64,000 nucleotides of DNA from the NCBI GenBank assembly GCA_017411305.1, contig JAFQQI010000052.1, positions 124,001-188,000 of the forward strand. The letters are read 5' to 3'. Numbering within the stretch: position 1 is the first letter of the stretch; each line of letters opens with the position of its first letter. The position numbers and the translations under genes are program-made. Source of the DNA: Lachnospiraceae bacterium. Lineage in GTDB: Bacteria; Bacillota; Clostridia; Lachnospirales; Lachnospiraceae. Shown in pieces: positions 53,032-60,933 of the stretch. The notes under the pieces are model-generated. The model did no database searches and was not told where the DNA came from. It was given only the letters and a program-made list of their open reading frames with translations.

Positions 53032-53814
53032 TTAGATGACATGCTTGTCTTTTAACTTACCAACGATATAATCTACAGCTTCTGTAGGATCAAGAGCAAC
53101 CTTTTCACCGGCACCCTTTCTTACCTTATCGGAAGCCTTAGCAATCTGTGTAGGTGAACCCTTAAGACCTAAGTTGGAATCATCAACATCCTTAAGGTCT
53201 GCTCTTCCCCATACAGTGATTTCTGCATCATATGCATCAAAGATACCGCCGGGAGTCATGTAACGAGGCTCATTTAATTCAGCAAGTGCTGTAATTAAGC
53301 AAGGCATCTGTGCTTTTAATACATGATATCTGTCATCATACTGACGTTCAACAATTACGCTGTCGCCTTCAATTTTGATGTTCTGTGCATAGGAGATTAC
53401 CGGGATTCCGAGATGTTCGGAAATCTGAGGACCTACCTGTGCGGTATCACCATCGATAGCCTGACGGCCTGTGATGATTAAGTCGTATTCTAAGTTACGG
53501 ATTGCTCCTGCGATAGTCTGGGATGTAGCCCATGTATCAGCACCACCGAGTACACGGTCTGTTACAAGGATACCTTTGTCGGCACCCATAGCCATTGCTT
53601 CACGAAGAACTTCTTCAGCCTTAGGAAGACCCATGGTTACTACAGTTACTTCTGCACCATACTGATCTTTTAATCTGAGTGCAGCTTCCAAACCAGCCTT
53701 GTCATCAGGGTTCATGATTGTAAGCATTGCAGCTCTGTCAAGTGTACCATCGGGATTGAATTTAACGCCACCCTTAGTATCAGGTACCTGTTTAATACAA
53801 ACAACGATTTTCAT
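53032..53814 (-). CDS. etfB: Electron transfer flavoprotein subunit beta (butyrate pathway)
   Basis: 260 residues. ETF beta signatures: VVCIKQVPDTKGGVKFNPDG at the N-terminus, GLEAALRLKDQYGAEVTVV, and the flavin/NAD contact DLIITGRQAIDGDTAQVGPQ-like region. In electron-bifurcating ETFs this subunit carries the bifurcating FAD and binds NADH. The proximity of bcd and ferredoxin-type metabolism supports that role, although the bifurcation-specific residues cannot be checked without an alignment. 30 bp after bcd. Confidence 0.97.
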   Translation of the reverse strand: MKIVVCIKQVPDTKGGVKFNPDGTLDRAAMLTIMNPDDKAGLEAALRLKDQYGAEVTVVTMGLPKAEEVLREAMAMGADKGILVTDRVLGGADTWATSQTIAGAIRNLEYDLIITGRQAIDGDTAQVGPQISEHLGIPVISYAQNIKIEGDSVIVERQYDDRYHVLKAQMPCLITALAELNEPRYMTPGGIFDAYDAEITVWGRADLKDVDDSNLGLKGSPTQIAKASDKVRKGAGEKVALDPTEAVDYIVGKLKDKHVI

Positions 53815-53844
53815 TGTGTTATCTCTCCTTATTTTCTATTTTAA

Positions 53845-54999
53845 TTACTTAAGCAGTGCACCAGAGATGACCATTCTCTGAACTTCGGATGTACCTTCGT
53901 AAATTTCGGTAATCTTAGCATCTCTCATCATACGTTCTACATCGTATTCTCTGATGTAGCCGTAACCACCGTGAAGCTGAACAGCCTTTGTTGTTACTTC
54001 CATAGCAACTTCTGCTGCATATAACTTAGCCTGTGCTGCTTCGATGGAGTAAGACTTCTGAGTAGCCTTAGCCATAGCTGCCTTGTAAACAAGCATTCTT
54101 GCAGCTTCTACCTTAGTAGCCATATCAGCAAGCTGGAACTGTGTATTCTGGAAAGCACCGATTGCACGGCCGAACTGCTTTCTTTCTTTTACATATTCGA
54201 TTGTTCTGTCAAGTGCACCTGCAGCAAGTCCGAGAGCCTGAGCAGCGATACCGATACGTCCGCCGTCAAGAGTATGCATAGCGATACCAAATCCCTTGCC
54301 TTCTACTCCGAGGAGATTCTCCTTAGGAATACGGCAATCTGTAAAGATTAATTCATATGTGGATGAACCACGGATACCCATCTTCTTTTCCTTAGTACCG
54401 AATGTGAAGCCGGGTGTTCCCTTTTCTACGATAAATGCAGAAATCATCTTTTTGCTTCTGCCCTTAGCGTCTGTTACCACATTTGTTACAGCAAAGATAA
54501 CATAGATATCAGCTTCCTTACCGTTGGTAATGAAGATTTTGGAACCATTAAGTACCCATTCATCTCCGTCAAGAACAGCCTTTGTCTGCTGACCCTGAGC
54601 ATCTGTACCTGCACCGGGCTCTGTTAAACCGAAAGCACCGAGCTTTTCACCCTTTGCAAGGGGAATTAAGTATTTCTGCTTCTGTTCTTCTGTACCATAT
54701 GTCTGGATAGGATCACAGCAAAGAGATGTATGTGCGGAAACGATAACACCTGTAGTACCGCAAACCTTGGAAAGTTCTTCTACACACATAGCGTATGTTA
54801 AAGGATCACAGCCCTGTCCGCCGTACTCCTTCGGAACAGGAATTCCGAGGAAACCGGCCTTAGCCATTTTTTCTACTGTTCCTCTGGGGAAAATTTCTGT
54901 TTCATCAACTTCCTGCGCCAGAGGCTTTACTTCTTTTTCTGCAAACTCTTTGAAGAGAGTTCTTGCCATTTCATGTTTTTTGCTTAACATAAAATCCAT
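53845..54999 (-). CDS. bcd: Butyryl-CoA dehydrogenase
   Basis: 384 residues, full-length short-chain acyl-CoA dehydrogenase. FAD/substrate motifs: AFGLTEPGAGTDAQGQQT, FITNGKEADIYVIFAV, the RIGIAAQALGLAAGALDRT helix and LHGGYGYIREYDVERMMRD. The catalytic base is the Glu in ITEIYEGTSEVQ. It reduces crotonyl-CoA to butyryl-CoA with electrons from EtfAB. Fourth gene of the butyrate operon, 36 bp after hbd; GGAGG precedes the ATG. Confidence 0.97.
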   Translation of the reverse strand: MDFMLSKKHEMARTLFKEFAEKEVKPLAQEVDETEIFPRGTVEKMAKAGFLGIPVPKEYGGQGCDPLTYAMCVEELSKVCGTTGVIVSAHTSLCCDPIQTYGTEEQKQKYLIPLAKGEKLGAFGLTEPGAGTDAQGQQTKAVLDGDEWVLNGSKIFITNGKEADIYVIFAVTNVVTDAKGRSKKMISAFIVEKGTPGFTFGTKEKKMGIRGSSTYELIFTDCRIPKENLLGVEGKGFGIAMHTLDGGRIGIAAQALGLAAGALDRTIEYVKERKQFGRAIGAFQNTQFQLADMATKVEAARMLVYKAAMAKATQKSYSIEAAQAKLYAAEVAMEVTTKAVQLHGGYGYIREYDVERMMRDAKITEIYEGTSEVQRMVISGALLK

Positions 55000-55035
55000 G
55001 ATATTACTTCCTCCATTTAATTTATTTCTTATTTT

Positions 55036-55908
55036 TTACTGTGCATCAATAGGAGTTTTGGTTCTGTCTGCGTTATATACGTAGAAGCCCTTACCACTCT
55101 TAACACCAAGGTTACCGCCGCGAACCATCTTACGGATAAGAGGACATGCACGATACTTAGAGTCGCCTGTTTCATTGTAAAGAACGTCCATGATAGCAAG
55201 ACAAATGTCAAGACCTACGAAATCACCAAGTTCAAGGGGACCCATGGGATGATTTGCACCAAGCTTCATAGCTGCGTCAATACCTGCGATATCGGATACA
55301 CCTTCCATCTTGATGAAAGCTGCTTCATTAATCATAGGAATTAAGATACGGTTTACAACAAAGCCTGCAGCTTCATTTACCTGAACGGGTGTCTTACCGA
55401 TTTCTTCGGAAATCTTAACGATAGTATCAACAGTTTCCTGAGGAGTGTTAACGCCTGCAATAACTTCAACTAATTTCATACGGTCTGCAGGATTGAAGAA
55501 ATGCATACCAATCATGGGACGTGTTAAGCCATTGCCGATTTCTGTAATGGAAAGACTGGATGTGTTGGATGCAAATACACATTCAGGCTTAACAAACTTA
55601 TCAAGCTCAGCAAATGTAGTTTTCTTAACTTCCATATTTTCGAATACAGCTTCTACGATTAAATCACAATCTGCACAAAGGTCTTCCTTAAGACCTGCTG
55701 TGATTCTGCCAACGATAGCATCAGCTGTTTCCTGTGTCATTTTACCTTTTTCAACTAATTTAGCATAGCCTTTAGCGATTTTGTCTTTTCCGCCGTCAGC
55801 CCATTCCTGCTTTACGTCGCAAAGTGCAACTTCATATCCTTCTGTCTGGGCAAATGCTTTTGCAATACCCTGGCCCATAGCGCCGGCACCGATAATACCT
55901 ACTTTCAT
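55036..55908 (-). CDS. hbd: 3-hydroxybutyryl-CoA dehydrogenase
   Basis: 290 residues. N-terminal Rossmann motif GIIGAGAMGQGIAKAFAQ, the conserved FASNTSSLSITEIG and catalytic His in IGMHFFNPADRMKLVEVI, then the C-terminal dimerisation domain with GFVVNRILIPMINEA and ANHPMGPLELGDFVGLD. It reduces acetoacetyl-CoA to 3-hydroxybutyryl-CoA with NAD(P)H. Third gene of the operon, 19 bp after crt. The C-terminus GKGFYVYN is family-typical. Confidence 0.97.
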   Translation of the reverse strand: MKVGIIGAGAMGQGIAKAFAQTEGYEVALCDVKQEWADGGKDKIAKGYAKLVEKGKMTQETADAIVGRITAGLKEDLCADCDLIVEAVFENMEVKKTTFAELDKFVKPECVFASNTSSLSITEIGNGLTRPMIGMHFFNPADRMKLVEVIAGVNTPQETVDTIVKISEEIGKTPVQVNEAAGFVVNRILIPMINEAAFIKMEGVSDIAGIDAAMKLGANHPMGPLELGDFVGLDICLAIMDVLYNETGDSKYRACPLIRKMVRGGNLGVKSGKGFYVYNADRTKTPIDAQ

Positions 55909-55927
55909 TTTTAAATCCTCCTGTTTT

Positions 55928-56713
55928 TTATTTGTTTTTGAAAGGTTCTTTTACTTTTTCTTTATTCTTGTCTAAGAAGAATGCCATACCATACTTCTGG
56001 TCTTCTGTTTCGAAGCAGTCACCGAAAAGTTTTTCTTCGATAACGATTGCTGCGTCCATGTCTACGTCAAGACCTTCGTTGATTGCTTTCTTGCAGTTGC
56101 GAACTGCGATAGGAGCATTCTTTGCAATACCTGCTGCCATCTTTTCAGCTGCGGGCATTAATTCTTCCTGTGTATAGATTGCATTTACAAGACCGATTCT
56201 GTATGCTTCGTCAGCCTTAATATTTCTTGCTGTGTAAATCATCTGCTTCGCCATACCTGCGCCTACAAGACGTGCAAGTCTCTGTGTACCGCCGAATCCG
56301 GGTGTGATTCCAAGCCCTACTTCAGGCTGTCCGAATACTGCGTTATCAGAACAGATTCTGATGTCACAGCTCATAGCGATTTCGCAACCACCGCCAAGAG
56401 CAAATCCGTTGATTGCTGCAATTACGGGGATAGGGAAAACTTCTAACTTACGGAATACGTCATTACCCTTCTTACCGAAAGCTTCGCCTTCTGCCTTTGT
56501 GAGTGTGCTCATTTCACCGATGTCTGCACCTGCAACGAAAGATTTCTGTCCTGCACCTGTTAAGATAAGGCATCTTACTTCGTCAAGGTTTACTGCATCT
56601 AAAGTTGCATCAAGCTCTTCAAGAACCTGAGAATTCAGAGCGTTTAATGCTCTTTCACGATTGATGGTGATTACGCCGTATGCACCTTTTTGTTCGTATA
56701 CGATAAATTCCAT
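55928..56713 (-). CDS. crt: 3-hydroxybutyryl-CoA dehydratase (crotonase)
   Basis: 261 residues, enoyl-CoA hydratase fold. Motifs: oxyanion-hole SFVAGADIGEMSTL, AAINGFALGGGCEIAMSCD, and PEVGLGITPGFGGTQRLARL with one catalytic Glu. It dehydrates 3-hydroxybutyryl-CoA to crotonyl-CoA. Second gene of the operon, separated from thl by 106 bp that contain a hairpin. AAGGAG upstream of the ATG. Confidence 0.97.
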   Translation of the reverse strand: MEFIVYEQKGAYGVITINRERALNALNSQVLEELDATLDAVNLDEVRCLILTGAGQKSFVAGADIGEMSTLTKAEGEAFGKKGNDVFRKLEVFPIPVIAAINGFALGGGCEIAMSCDIRICSDNAVFGQPEVGLGITPGFGGTQRLARLVGAGMAKQMIYTARNIKADEAYRIGLVNAIYTQEELMPAAEKMAAGIAKNAPIAVRNCKKAINEGLDVDMDAAIVIEEKLFGDCFETEDQKYGMAFFLDKNKEKVKEPFKNK

Positions 56714-56765
56714 TGTCGTAACTCCTTTTCTTATATTAATAATTTAATAATATCCTAGACATTCT

Positions 56766-56799
56766 GATAAGCAGACCTAAAAATTTAAGCCTGCTTATC
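56766..56799 (-). promoter_or_regulatory. Intercistronic hairpin between thl and crt
   Basis: Perfect 9-bp arms GATAAGCAG / CTGCTTATC around a 16-nt loop, with no T tract afterwards. It may process or stabilise the mRNA, or adjust expression of thl relative to the rest of the operon. Confidence 0.6.
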
Positions 56800-56819
56800 T
56801 TTATTTTTCATGTTCTTGA

Positions 56820-58004
56820 TTAATCTTCAATCTTAACGATTGTGGAGCATCCCATACCGCCACCGATACACAGTGTAGCAAGACCTGTCTTAGCACCCTT
56901 AGCCTGCATTTCGTGAAGCAGTGTTACAAGGATACGGCATCCGGAAGCACCTACAGGATGTCCTAATGCAATCGCACCACCATTGGGATTCAGCTGCTTA
57001 TCAACGTCGATACCAAGGTCTCTTCCTACTGCAATAGACTGAGCTGCGAAAGCTTCATTTGCTTCGATGATATCGAAGTCTTCAATCTTCATGCCTGTCT
57101 TTTCCATAACCTTCTTTGTGGAGTAAACAGGACCGATACCCATTACTTCAGGACGGCAACCTGCAAGTCCTCCGGCTACGAAAGTAGCCATAGGCTTAAC
57201 GCCTAATTCCTTTGCCTTTTCTTCGCTCATTACAACAATAGCTGCTGCACCGTCATTGATACCGGAAGCATTACCTGCTGTAACAAAACCGTCTTTGTTA
57301 ATTGCACGAAGCTTAGCAAGACCTTCCATTGTAGTACCTGCACGAGGACCTTCGTCAACCTTGAATTCAACCATTTCTTTTTTCTTCTTAACCATTACGG
57401 GAACGATTTCTGCATCAAACGCACCATTTGCCTGAGCTGCTTCAGCCTTCTGCTGGCTCTTAAGTGCAAACTCATCAAGCTCTTCACGGGTAATTCCCCA
57501 TTCACGGCAGATGTTGTCTGCTGTCATAATCATATGGTAGTTGTTGAATGCATCCCAAAGAGCATCATTAACCATGGTATCTACTAAAGTACCATTGTTC
57601 ATTCTATAACCGAAACGAGCCTGAGGCATAGCATAAGGAGCCATGGACATGTTTTCCATACCACCTGCTACAACGATGTCAGCATCTCCTGCCATAATCA
57701 TCTGTGCAGCCTGGTTTACACAGTTAAGACCGGAACCACAAACAACGTTCATGGTAACTGCGGGTACTTCAATAGGAAGTCCTGCCTTAATGGATGCCTG
57801 ACGAGCCACGTTCTGTCCCTGACCTGCCTGGATTACACATCCCATATAAACCTGATCTACCTGTTCAGGTGCAACACCTGCTCTGTTTAATGCTTCCTTG
57901 ATTACGATTGCACCAAGTTCAGCTACGGGTGTTGTGCTTAAAGAACCACCCATAGTACCGATTGCGGTACGACATGCACCGGCTAAAACTACTTTCTTTG
58001 CCAT
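56820..58004 (-). CDS. thl: Acetyl-CoA C-acetyltransferase (thiolase)
   Basis: 394 residues, biosynthetic thiolase. The nucleophile Cys89 is in [15 protein letters not shown], the second active-site His in [17 protein letters not shown] and the acid/base Cys in [13 protein letters not shown]. It condenses two acetyl-CoA to acetoacetyl-CoA, the entry to butyrate. First gene of the operon; a near-consensus promoter and a Rex-like palindrome lie in its leader. GGAGG precedes the ATG. Confidence 0.97.
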   Translation of the reverse strand: MAKKVVLAGACRTAIGTMGGSLSTTPVAELGAIVIKEALNRAGVAPEQVDQVYMGCVIQAGQGQNVARQASIKAGLPIEVPAVTMNVVCGSGLNCVNQAAQMIMAGDADIVVAGGMENMSMAPYAMPQARFGYRMNNGTLVDTMVNDALWDAFNNYHMIMTADNICREWGITREELDEFALKSQQKAEAAQANGAFDAEIVPVMVKKKKEMVEFKVDEGPRAGTTMEGLAKLRAINKDGFVTAGNASGINDGAAAIVVMSEEKAKELGVKPMATFVAGGLAGCRPEVMGIGPVYSTKKVMEKTGMKIEDFDIIEANEAFAAQSIAVGRDLGIDVDKQLNPNGGAIALGHPVGASGCRILVTLLHEMQAKGAKTGLATLCIGGGMGCSTIVKIED

Positions 58005-58051
58005 TACTCTTTCCTCCGTTAAAAAATTTATATTTTCATTGTTTTTAATGA

Positions 58052-58069
58052 TTGTTAATTTTTTATCAT
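58052..58069 (-). promoter_or_regulatory. Candidate Rex operator in the butyrate operon leader
   Basis: On the plus strand TTGTTAA-TTTT-TTATCAT (58052-58069) matches 12 of the 14 specified positions of the Rex consensus TTGTTAA-n4-TTAACAA. It lies just downstream of the predicted transcription start. Rex is the NADH/NAD-responsive repressor reported to control butyrate genes in clostridia. Confidence 0.55.
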
Positions 58070-58082
58070 TACCAACGGTTTC

Positions 58083-58111
58083 ATTATAACATAGGCATTT
58101 TATTTTTGCAA
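58083..58111 (-). promoter_or_regulatory. Promoter of the butyrate operon
   Basis: Minus strand: TTGCAA (58106-58111), 17-bp spacer, TATAAT (58083-58088). It starts only about 50 bp past the stop of the Rpn-family gene. Confidence 0.85.
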
Positions 58112-58159
58112 TCCATTACATGTGCTATTTGTGAAAAAATTATCGAATTTTATAACTGT

Positions 58160-59122
58160 TTAAATTTTAAGCTCTTTAAAAAGAGTTTCCCGATACGCCG
58201 CATCTTTTGCTGCCCTCACCAACTCTTCACTCCGAGACTGCTCTGTCAGCATAATAATTAGTTGCCCCATCCTCTCACTTCCTTCTTCTCTTCCTTCTTC
58301 TCTCCCTTCTGCTCTTTCATCTTCAATCCATTCTCGTAGCCCTTTACACATATTTACTTTCCCGCCTTTCTTATGCTTTTCTTTCCATTTGAACATTTTT
58401 TCTTCTCCCGTATATGCCACGACCATATCGTATGCATCTTCATCAATATATCTGTATGCTTCGTCTTCTTCCAGCAATTCAGCCAGCTTCTTTTTATCAT
58501 CTGAAAACCTGATAAAGTCAAAAACCTGTTTTACATCTGTCTTAAAAACTGAGGTGTCTTGCAGTTTTCTGACCTCTATTACATGAATCCGATAATTGGA
58601 TATTTTGTTTTTTAATTCATCCGGTATATCTGTAAAATCCAATATTCCATGTATATCTTTGGCTCCATCCCAATCCTTCTCTCCATAATAAAGTACAAAT
58701 GTAACTGTCGGAAATAATCTGCTGCTTTTGCAAAAACCATATAAATATTCTCCAGCCGTCAAACCTTTATGTAACTTTCTGACTGTTTTTTGTACCACCG
58801 TTGCCTGTCGTTCATATTCCCCCGCATCATAGCACATAATTCGGAGGGGCAGCGCATAATCTATTTCTTCTTGATTCTCAATTCCGATAACCGCAAAATT
58901 AATGCCAAACGGTGTTTTTCTAACCAAATCCCGATATAAAGTGCGTTTCCGTTTACGACTCCGTTTTCCCCCCTTTCTTCTCCCAAGGCTTACCCTTGTG
59001 TCCATTTCCTGTAAATCTTTCCCTTTCACAAAAGGTATACCATCACAGCCAAAGCCATTGATAATATCTGCATACCGTTCGTTGTCTGAGAAGAAAACAT
59101 TACTCTGAAAGTCCTTCTCCAC
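58160..59122 (-). CDS. Rpn-family recombination-promoting nuclease/PD-(D/E)XK transposase-like protein
   Basis: 320 residues, GTG start with GGAGG 5 nt upstream. Rpn/YhgA-like features: NERYADIINGFGCDGI at the N-terminus, the block FGINFAVIGIENQEEIDYALP, MCYDAGEYERQATVV, and LYYGEKDWDGAKDIHG. A C-terminal charged stretch has the repeat AEGREEGREEGSERM, which is common at the end of this family and often variable between strains. Rpn proteins are DNA nucleases linked to recombination and sometimes to phage defence. No partner gene seen. It is not part of the butyrate operon. Confidence 0.88.
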   Translation of the reverse strand: MEKDFQSNVFFSDNERYADIINGFGCDGIPFVKGKDLQEMDTRVSLGRRKGGKRSRKRKRTLYRDLVRKTPFGINFAVIGIENQEEIDYALPLRIMCYDAGEYERQATVVQKTVRKLHKGLTAGEYLYGFCKSSRLFPTVTFVLYYGEKDWDGAKDIHGILDFTDIPDELKNKISNYRIHVIEVRKLQDTSVFKTDVKQVFDFIRFSDDKKKLAELLEEDEAYRYIDEDAYDMVVAYTGEEKMFKWKEKHKKGGKVNMCKGLREWIEDERAEGREEGREEGSERMGQLIIMLTEQSRSEELVRAAKDAAYRETLFKELKI

Positions 59123-59345
59123 TTTTTCCTCCTTTTCTTTGCAGGAGGTTTTGAAATCCCCTGCTTCTTTATAAATTAATGGGTAACAAAAGCATAGATT
59201 CCTTGAAAAAATGAATCTCTATCACAAATGTGTATAAACACAGCAACAGAAACAAGATGGCTGTCTGCCTGATAATTAGAAATTATATATGCTTTGGCAT
59301 AATACTATCACATAAAATAGCGATACGCAACTTATTCCTCAAAAA
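59123..59345 (-). promoter_or_regulatory. Rpn gene upstream region with promoter and hairpins
   Basis: Non-coding. Candidate promoter TTGCGT (59325-59330), 17 bp, TAGTAT (59302-59307), on the minus strand. The imperfect inverted repeat AGATTC / GAATCT lies at about 59194-59216. Near the gene, CCTCC pairs with the Shine-Dalgarno GGAGG (about 59131-59151), so the ribosome site may be hidden. Nothing else recognisable. Confidence 0.45.
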
Positions 59346-59383
59346 AAGGACACCTTCCTCGTTTTTACTTGGAAAGTGTCCTT
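59346..59383 (-). terminator. Terminator after the rubrerythrin gene
   Basis: Minus strand: arms AAGGACACTTTCC / GGAAGGTGTCCTT, 12-nt loop, followed by TTTTT. Confidence 0.88.
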
Positions 59384-59449
59384 CAATGTTTAATGATTGA
59401 AATATATCTTGGCAGAATTAATAATTCACGACTATTGCTTTTACAAAAA

Positions 59450-59986
59450 TTAATAATTTTCCGCCTTTACCTGGAAGTAGCTCTGAGGATGCGCACATAC
59501 AGGGCAAACCTCCGGTGCCTGCTTACCAACACAGATGTGTCCGCAGTTTCTGCACTGCCAGATGGTATCTCCATCCTTAGAGAATACCAGGCCGCCTTCA
59601 ATGTTTGCAATCAGCTTGCGGTATCTTTCTTCGTGCTCTTTCTCTACTGCTGCAACGCCTTCAAATAAAGCAGCGATTTCTTCAAAGCCTTCTTCTCTTG
59701 CTTCCTTGGCAAATTTATCATACATATCTGTCCATTCGTAATTTTCACCCTCTGCCGCATGTCCTAAGTTCTCAAGAGTAGAACCAATGCCGTCGTTTAA
59801 GAGCTTGTACCACATCTTAGCATGCTCTCTTTCATTGCCTGCAGTTTCTTCAAAAATAGCAGCAATCTGCTGGTAACCGTCCTTCTTTGCTTTAGAAGCA
59901 AAGTAAGTATATTTGTTGGTCGCCATAGATTCACCTGCAAATGCTGACATTAAGTTTGCTTCTGTTCTTGTTCCTTTTAAGTTCAT
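59450..59986 (-). CDS. rbr: Rubrerythrin
   Basis: 178 residues from the ATG at 59986 (AAGGAGG 8 nt upstream; the longer frame to 60019 is rejected). The N-terminal ferritin-like diiron domain has ligands in [12 protein letters not shown] (Glu19), NEREHAKMW (Glu52, His55) and VEKEHEERY (Glu115, His118). The C-terminal rubredoxin domain has Cys145/Cys148 in CRNCGHIC and Cys161/Cys164 in CPVCAH. It reduces hydrogen peroxide in the cytoplasm of anaerobes using electrons from rubredoxin-type partners. It follows the flavoredoxin-rubredoxin gene by 75 bp and probably shares its promoter. Confidence 0.97.
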   Translation of the reverse strand: MNLKGTRTEANLMSAFAGESMATNKYTYFASKAKKDGYQQIAAIFEETAGNEREHAKMWYKLLNDGIGSTLENLGHAAEGENYEWTDMYDKFAKEAREEGFEEIAALFEGVAAVEKEHEERYRKLIANIEGGLVFSKDGDTIWQCRNCGHICVGKQAPEVCPVCAHPQSYFQVKAENY

Positions 59987-60061
59987 GATAATTACCTCCT
60001 TAATATTATACTGTTTCATTCATATATTCTTACCACAAACAGCAAAAATCATATCTTTATT

Positions 60062-60703
60062 TTACACTATTTCTGTAAATTTGTCTGCACCTACGCCACA
60101 AACCGGACACCTAAAGTCTGCAGGCAGTTCTTCGCCTTCGTATACATAGCCACAGACTTCGCATTTAAACTTACGCTTCTTTACCTCCTGCTTTTTTTCG
60201 GTTTCTTCTGCAATATACGTCGGTGCATTCTTCGGACTCTTTCCTTTTACTACATTATGATAGTAAGCATAAGTCATGGGTTCGCCGTCAGATAACACTT
60301 CTCCGGCTACCACTTCGCCTAAAAATACTGTATGGGTATCCGTTTCCATCTTATTAATCACATTGCATACAAAATATCCGCAGGTTCCGGAAACTACCGG
60401 CATATAATCCTTCAGCTCATAGGCTACCTTTTCAAACTTATTGGTATCCCTACCGCTAAAAAAACCCAGCGCTCCAATCACGGAAGGGTCCGTATCCTGT
60501 GCCAGAACGGAAACTGCAAACTTTCCATTCTCTGCAATACATCCGTTGGTATAGTTATCATGGTTAATACTGATGGCAACCGTTGCCGGACTTGACGTTA
60601 TCTGCATAATGCTGTTGGCAATACAACCGGTAGGACGGCCATTGTCCCATACCGTCACTGCATATACACCGTATGATAATTTTCTAAATACATTAAAATC
60701 CAT
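60062..60703 (-). CDS. Flavin reductase-rubredoxin fusion (high molecular weight rubredoxin type)
   Basis: 213 residues from the ATG at 60703 (AGGAGG 6 nt upstream). N-terminal flavin reductase-like FMN domain (about 1-155): [31 protein letters not shown] and [14 protein letters not shown]. The C-terminal rubredoxin (about 165-213) has [23 protein letters not shown]. It passes electrons from NAD(P)H-linked donors through FMN and the rubredoxin iron to diiron oxygen or peroxide reductases such as the rubrerythrin encoded next. First gene of the pair; strong promoter with palindrome upstream. Confidence 0.95.
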   Translation of the reverse strand: MDFNVFRKLSYGVYAVTVWDNGRPTGCIANSIMQITSSPATVAISINHDNYTNGCIAENGKFAVSVLAQDTDPSVIGALGFFSGRDTNKFEKVAYELKDYMPVVSGTCGYFVCNVINKMETDTHTVFLGEVVAGEVLSDGEPMTYAYYHNVVKGKSPKNAPTYIAEETEKKQEVKKRKFKCEVCGYVYEGEELPADFRCPVCGVGADKFTEIV

Positions 60704-60728
60704 ATCCATCCTCCTAATCATTACATAT

Positions 60729-60776
60729 AATAGTAATCGTTATTATTATTATATATTCCTTTGTACCTTTTGTCAA
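60729..60776 (-). promoter_or_regulatory. Promoter and candidate operator of the flavoredoxin-rubrerythrin pair
   Basis: TTGACA (60771-60776), 17-bp spacer, TATAAT (60748-60753). Directly downstream is a 19-bp near-palindrome (60729-60747), AATAATAACGATTACTATT on the minus strand, resembling the AT-rich boxes of the FUR family (Fur/PerR). The identity of the regulator is a guess. Confidence 0.7.
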
Positions 60777-60867
60777 TCCAATTATTTCCATTTCTTTCTT
60801 TTTTTATTCTTTTTAGTTATTTTATGTAAAATACTTCTTTCGCATATTATTCTATACGCCTCTTTCG

Positions 60868-60897
60868 TTGACAAATCTTCTCCTTTTCCCCTATAAT
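60868..60897 (+). promoter_or_regulatory. Promoter of the ABC-F gene
   Basis: TTGACA (60868-60873), 18-bp spacer, TATAAT (60892-60897), 37 bp upstream of the ATG. Confidence 0.85.
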
Positions 60898-60933
60898 CTT
60901 ATGGTACTTATATCATATGCAAAGGAGCCCGTT

